Shown here piece by piece: positions 6,415-7,108 of a DNA stretch of 7,108 nucleotides. Every line of letters begins with the position of its first letter. Position 1 is the first letter of the stretch. Origin of the DNA: an uncultured Clostridia bacterium. Its GTDB lineage: Bacteria; Bacillota; Clostridia; UMGS1883. The notes under the pieces were generated by a model. It did not search any database and was not told the origin of the DNA. It saw only the letters and a list, made by a program, of their open reading frames with translations. A program made the position numbers and the translations under genes. The DNA lies in contig CANQKL010000080.1 of the NCBI GenBank assembly GCA_947624455.1, positions 1 through 7,108 of the forward strand, read 5' to 3'.

Positions 6415-7108
6415 TCAGTCGGCCCCCTTTTTGCCCCTCTTGCGGAATTCCAAGGGAGTGCAGCCCACAAGCTGCGAAAATTTTTTCGTAAAGTAGCTGA
6501 AGCCGTTAAAGCCGCAGCGCAGAGCTATTTCCCCCACCGGCAAATCGGTTCCCCGAAGCAGGCGGCAGCTATTGTCCACCCGTATTTGGAGCAGGTATTC
6601 AAATGGCGTAATGTGCATCACCGAAGAAAATCGCCGACAAAAATATCCCTGGCTCATATTGACCCGGCCCGCGATATCCTTGAGCGTAAGTGGAGAAGCA
6701 AATTCCGAACGTATATATTCCATAGCCGTGATCATGTCCTTTGCGGCGCTGGCCCGCCCCTCGACGCCGCGCTCCCCATGTTCAAAAGCGAGGCGCCATA
6801 TCTCAAGCATCTCCGCCTTTATCGAAAGCTCATAGCCCTGCGGCCTTTCTTTATTGAGCCGACGCACCTTTCTTGTCCTCTGGATCAGTTCCTCCTCCCA
6901 GGCCGGCTCCCCGCTGTAAAAGGTCGGCAATTTGAGAGTTCTGTCGAGTACCGGCATAACATAGTTCTGGAACACAATATCATTACCGTCGATCGCCAGA
7001 AATTCCGGGGCAAACACAAGCGCGAAAAATTCGCATGGCTCCAGATCGCGCCCAAGGCCCAAGTGCAGATCGCCCGACCTTACAAACACCGCCTGTCCGG
7101 GGCCTATA
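6415..7108 (-). CDS. AraC-family transcriptional regulator, cupin plus double helix-turn-helix, start missing at window edge
   Basis: The visible 230 residues are the C-terminal part of an AraC/XylS-type regulator. Codons remain open to the right edge (reading IGPGQAVFVRSGDLHLG), which is the typical end of the N-terminal cupin sensor domain with its conserved His, so the GTG at 7087-7089 is internal and about 50-60 residues lie outside the window. The DNA-binding domain is encoded at about 6436-6732: first helix-turn-helix LTLKDIAGRVNMSQGYF, linker ending ITPFEYL, second helix-turn-helix VGEIALRCGFNGFSYFTKKF and the family signature end GCTPLEFRKR. Such proteins usually sense a sugar or related ligand through the cupin and activate nearby carbohydrate genes. 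Its position next to the fucosidase gene makes the divergent region 4708-4906 a likely target; this is inference. The gene ends with TGA, 41 bases from the convergent fucosidase stop. Confidence 0.93.
   Translation of the reverse strand, partial: IGPGQAVFVRSGDLHLGLGRDLEPCEFFALVFAPEFLAIDGNDIVFQNYVMPVLDRTLKLPTFYSGEPAWEEELIQRTRKVRRLNKERPQGYELSIKAEMLEIWRLAFEHGERGVEGRASAAKDMITAMEYIRSEFASPLTLKDIAGRVNMSQGYFCRRFSSVMHITPFEYLLQIRVDNSCRLLRGTDLPVGEIALRCGFNGFSYFTKKFSQLVGCTPLEFRKRGKKGAD

Noticed and set aside
4770..6615. 13-bp exact repeat ATGGCGTAATGTG at 4770-4782 and 6603-6615
   Set aside because: The second copy is inside the conserved MHITPF coding region of the AraC-type gene. A single 13-base match in a 7-kb window is not surprising by chance.
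7087..7089. GTG as the start of the AraC-type gene
   Set aside because: The frame stays open upstream to the window edge and encodes cupin-like residues (GPGQAVF), so the GTG is an internal Val codon.

Overview
The window reads as a carbohydrate-use locus from a Gram-positive bacterium, most likely a gut- or rumen-type member of the Clostridia. The basis is strong purine-rich ribosome binding sites (GGGAGGA and AAAGGAGG), good sigma-A-type promoters, roughly even base composition by eye, and a very long secreted modular glycoside hydrolase with several carbohydrate-binding modules. The assignment to Clostridia is inference; no rRNA or marker gene is present.

Layout from left to right. Positions 1-117 are non-coding and rich in inverted repeats. 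Positions 118-4707 (minus strand) encode a 1529-residue secreted enzyme: signal peptide, a clan GH-A type barrel with candidate catalytic Glu154 and Glu261, a beta-sandwich, three CBM35/CBM6-like modules (the third interrupted by an inserted domain), an InlB-repeat-like domain, a CBM4/9-like domain, a malectin-like region starting VDCGD, and a C-terminal F5/8 type C (CBM32) domain. Positions 4708-4906 are a 199-base divergent promoter region with one good promoter in each direction and several small repeats that could be operators. Positions 4907-6373 (plus strand) encode a 488-residue GH29 alpha-L-fucosidase without a signal peptide. After a 41-base convergent gap, positions 6415-7108 (minus strand) hold the C-terminal part of an AraC-family regulator whose start lies beyond the window.

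A working picture, which is inference: the secreted enzyme binds and trims a complex glycan outside the cell, fucosylated fragments enter through a transporter not seen here, and the cytoplasmic fucosidase removes fucose inside. The AraC-type protein is the obvious candidate to control the divergent promoters. The natural substrate cannot be read from the sequence; plant arabinogalactan-type glycans and host fucosylated glycans are both possible. No mobile element, RNA gene or CRISPR array was seen. The most unusual points are the module train of the secreted enzyme, its nested domain insertion, and the compact divergent control region.
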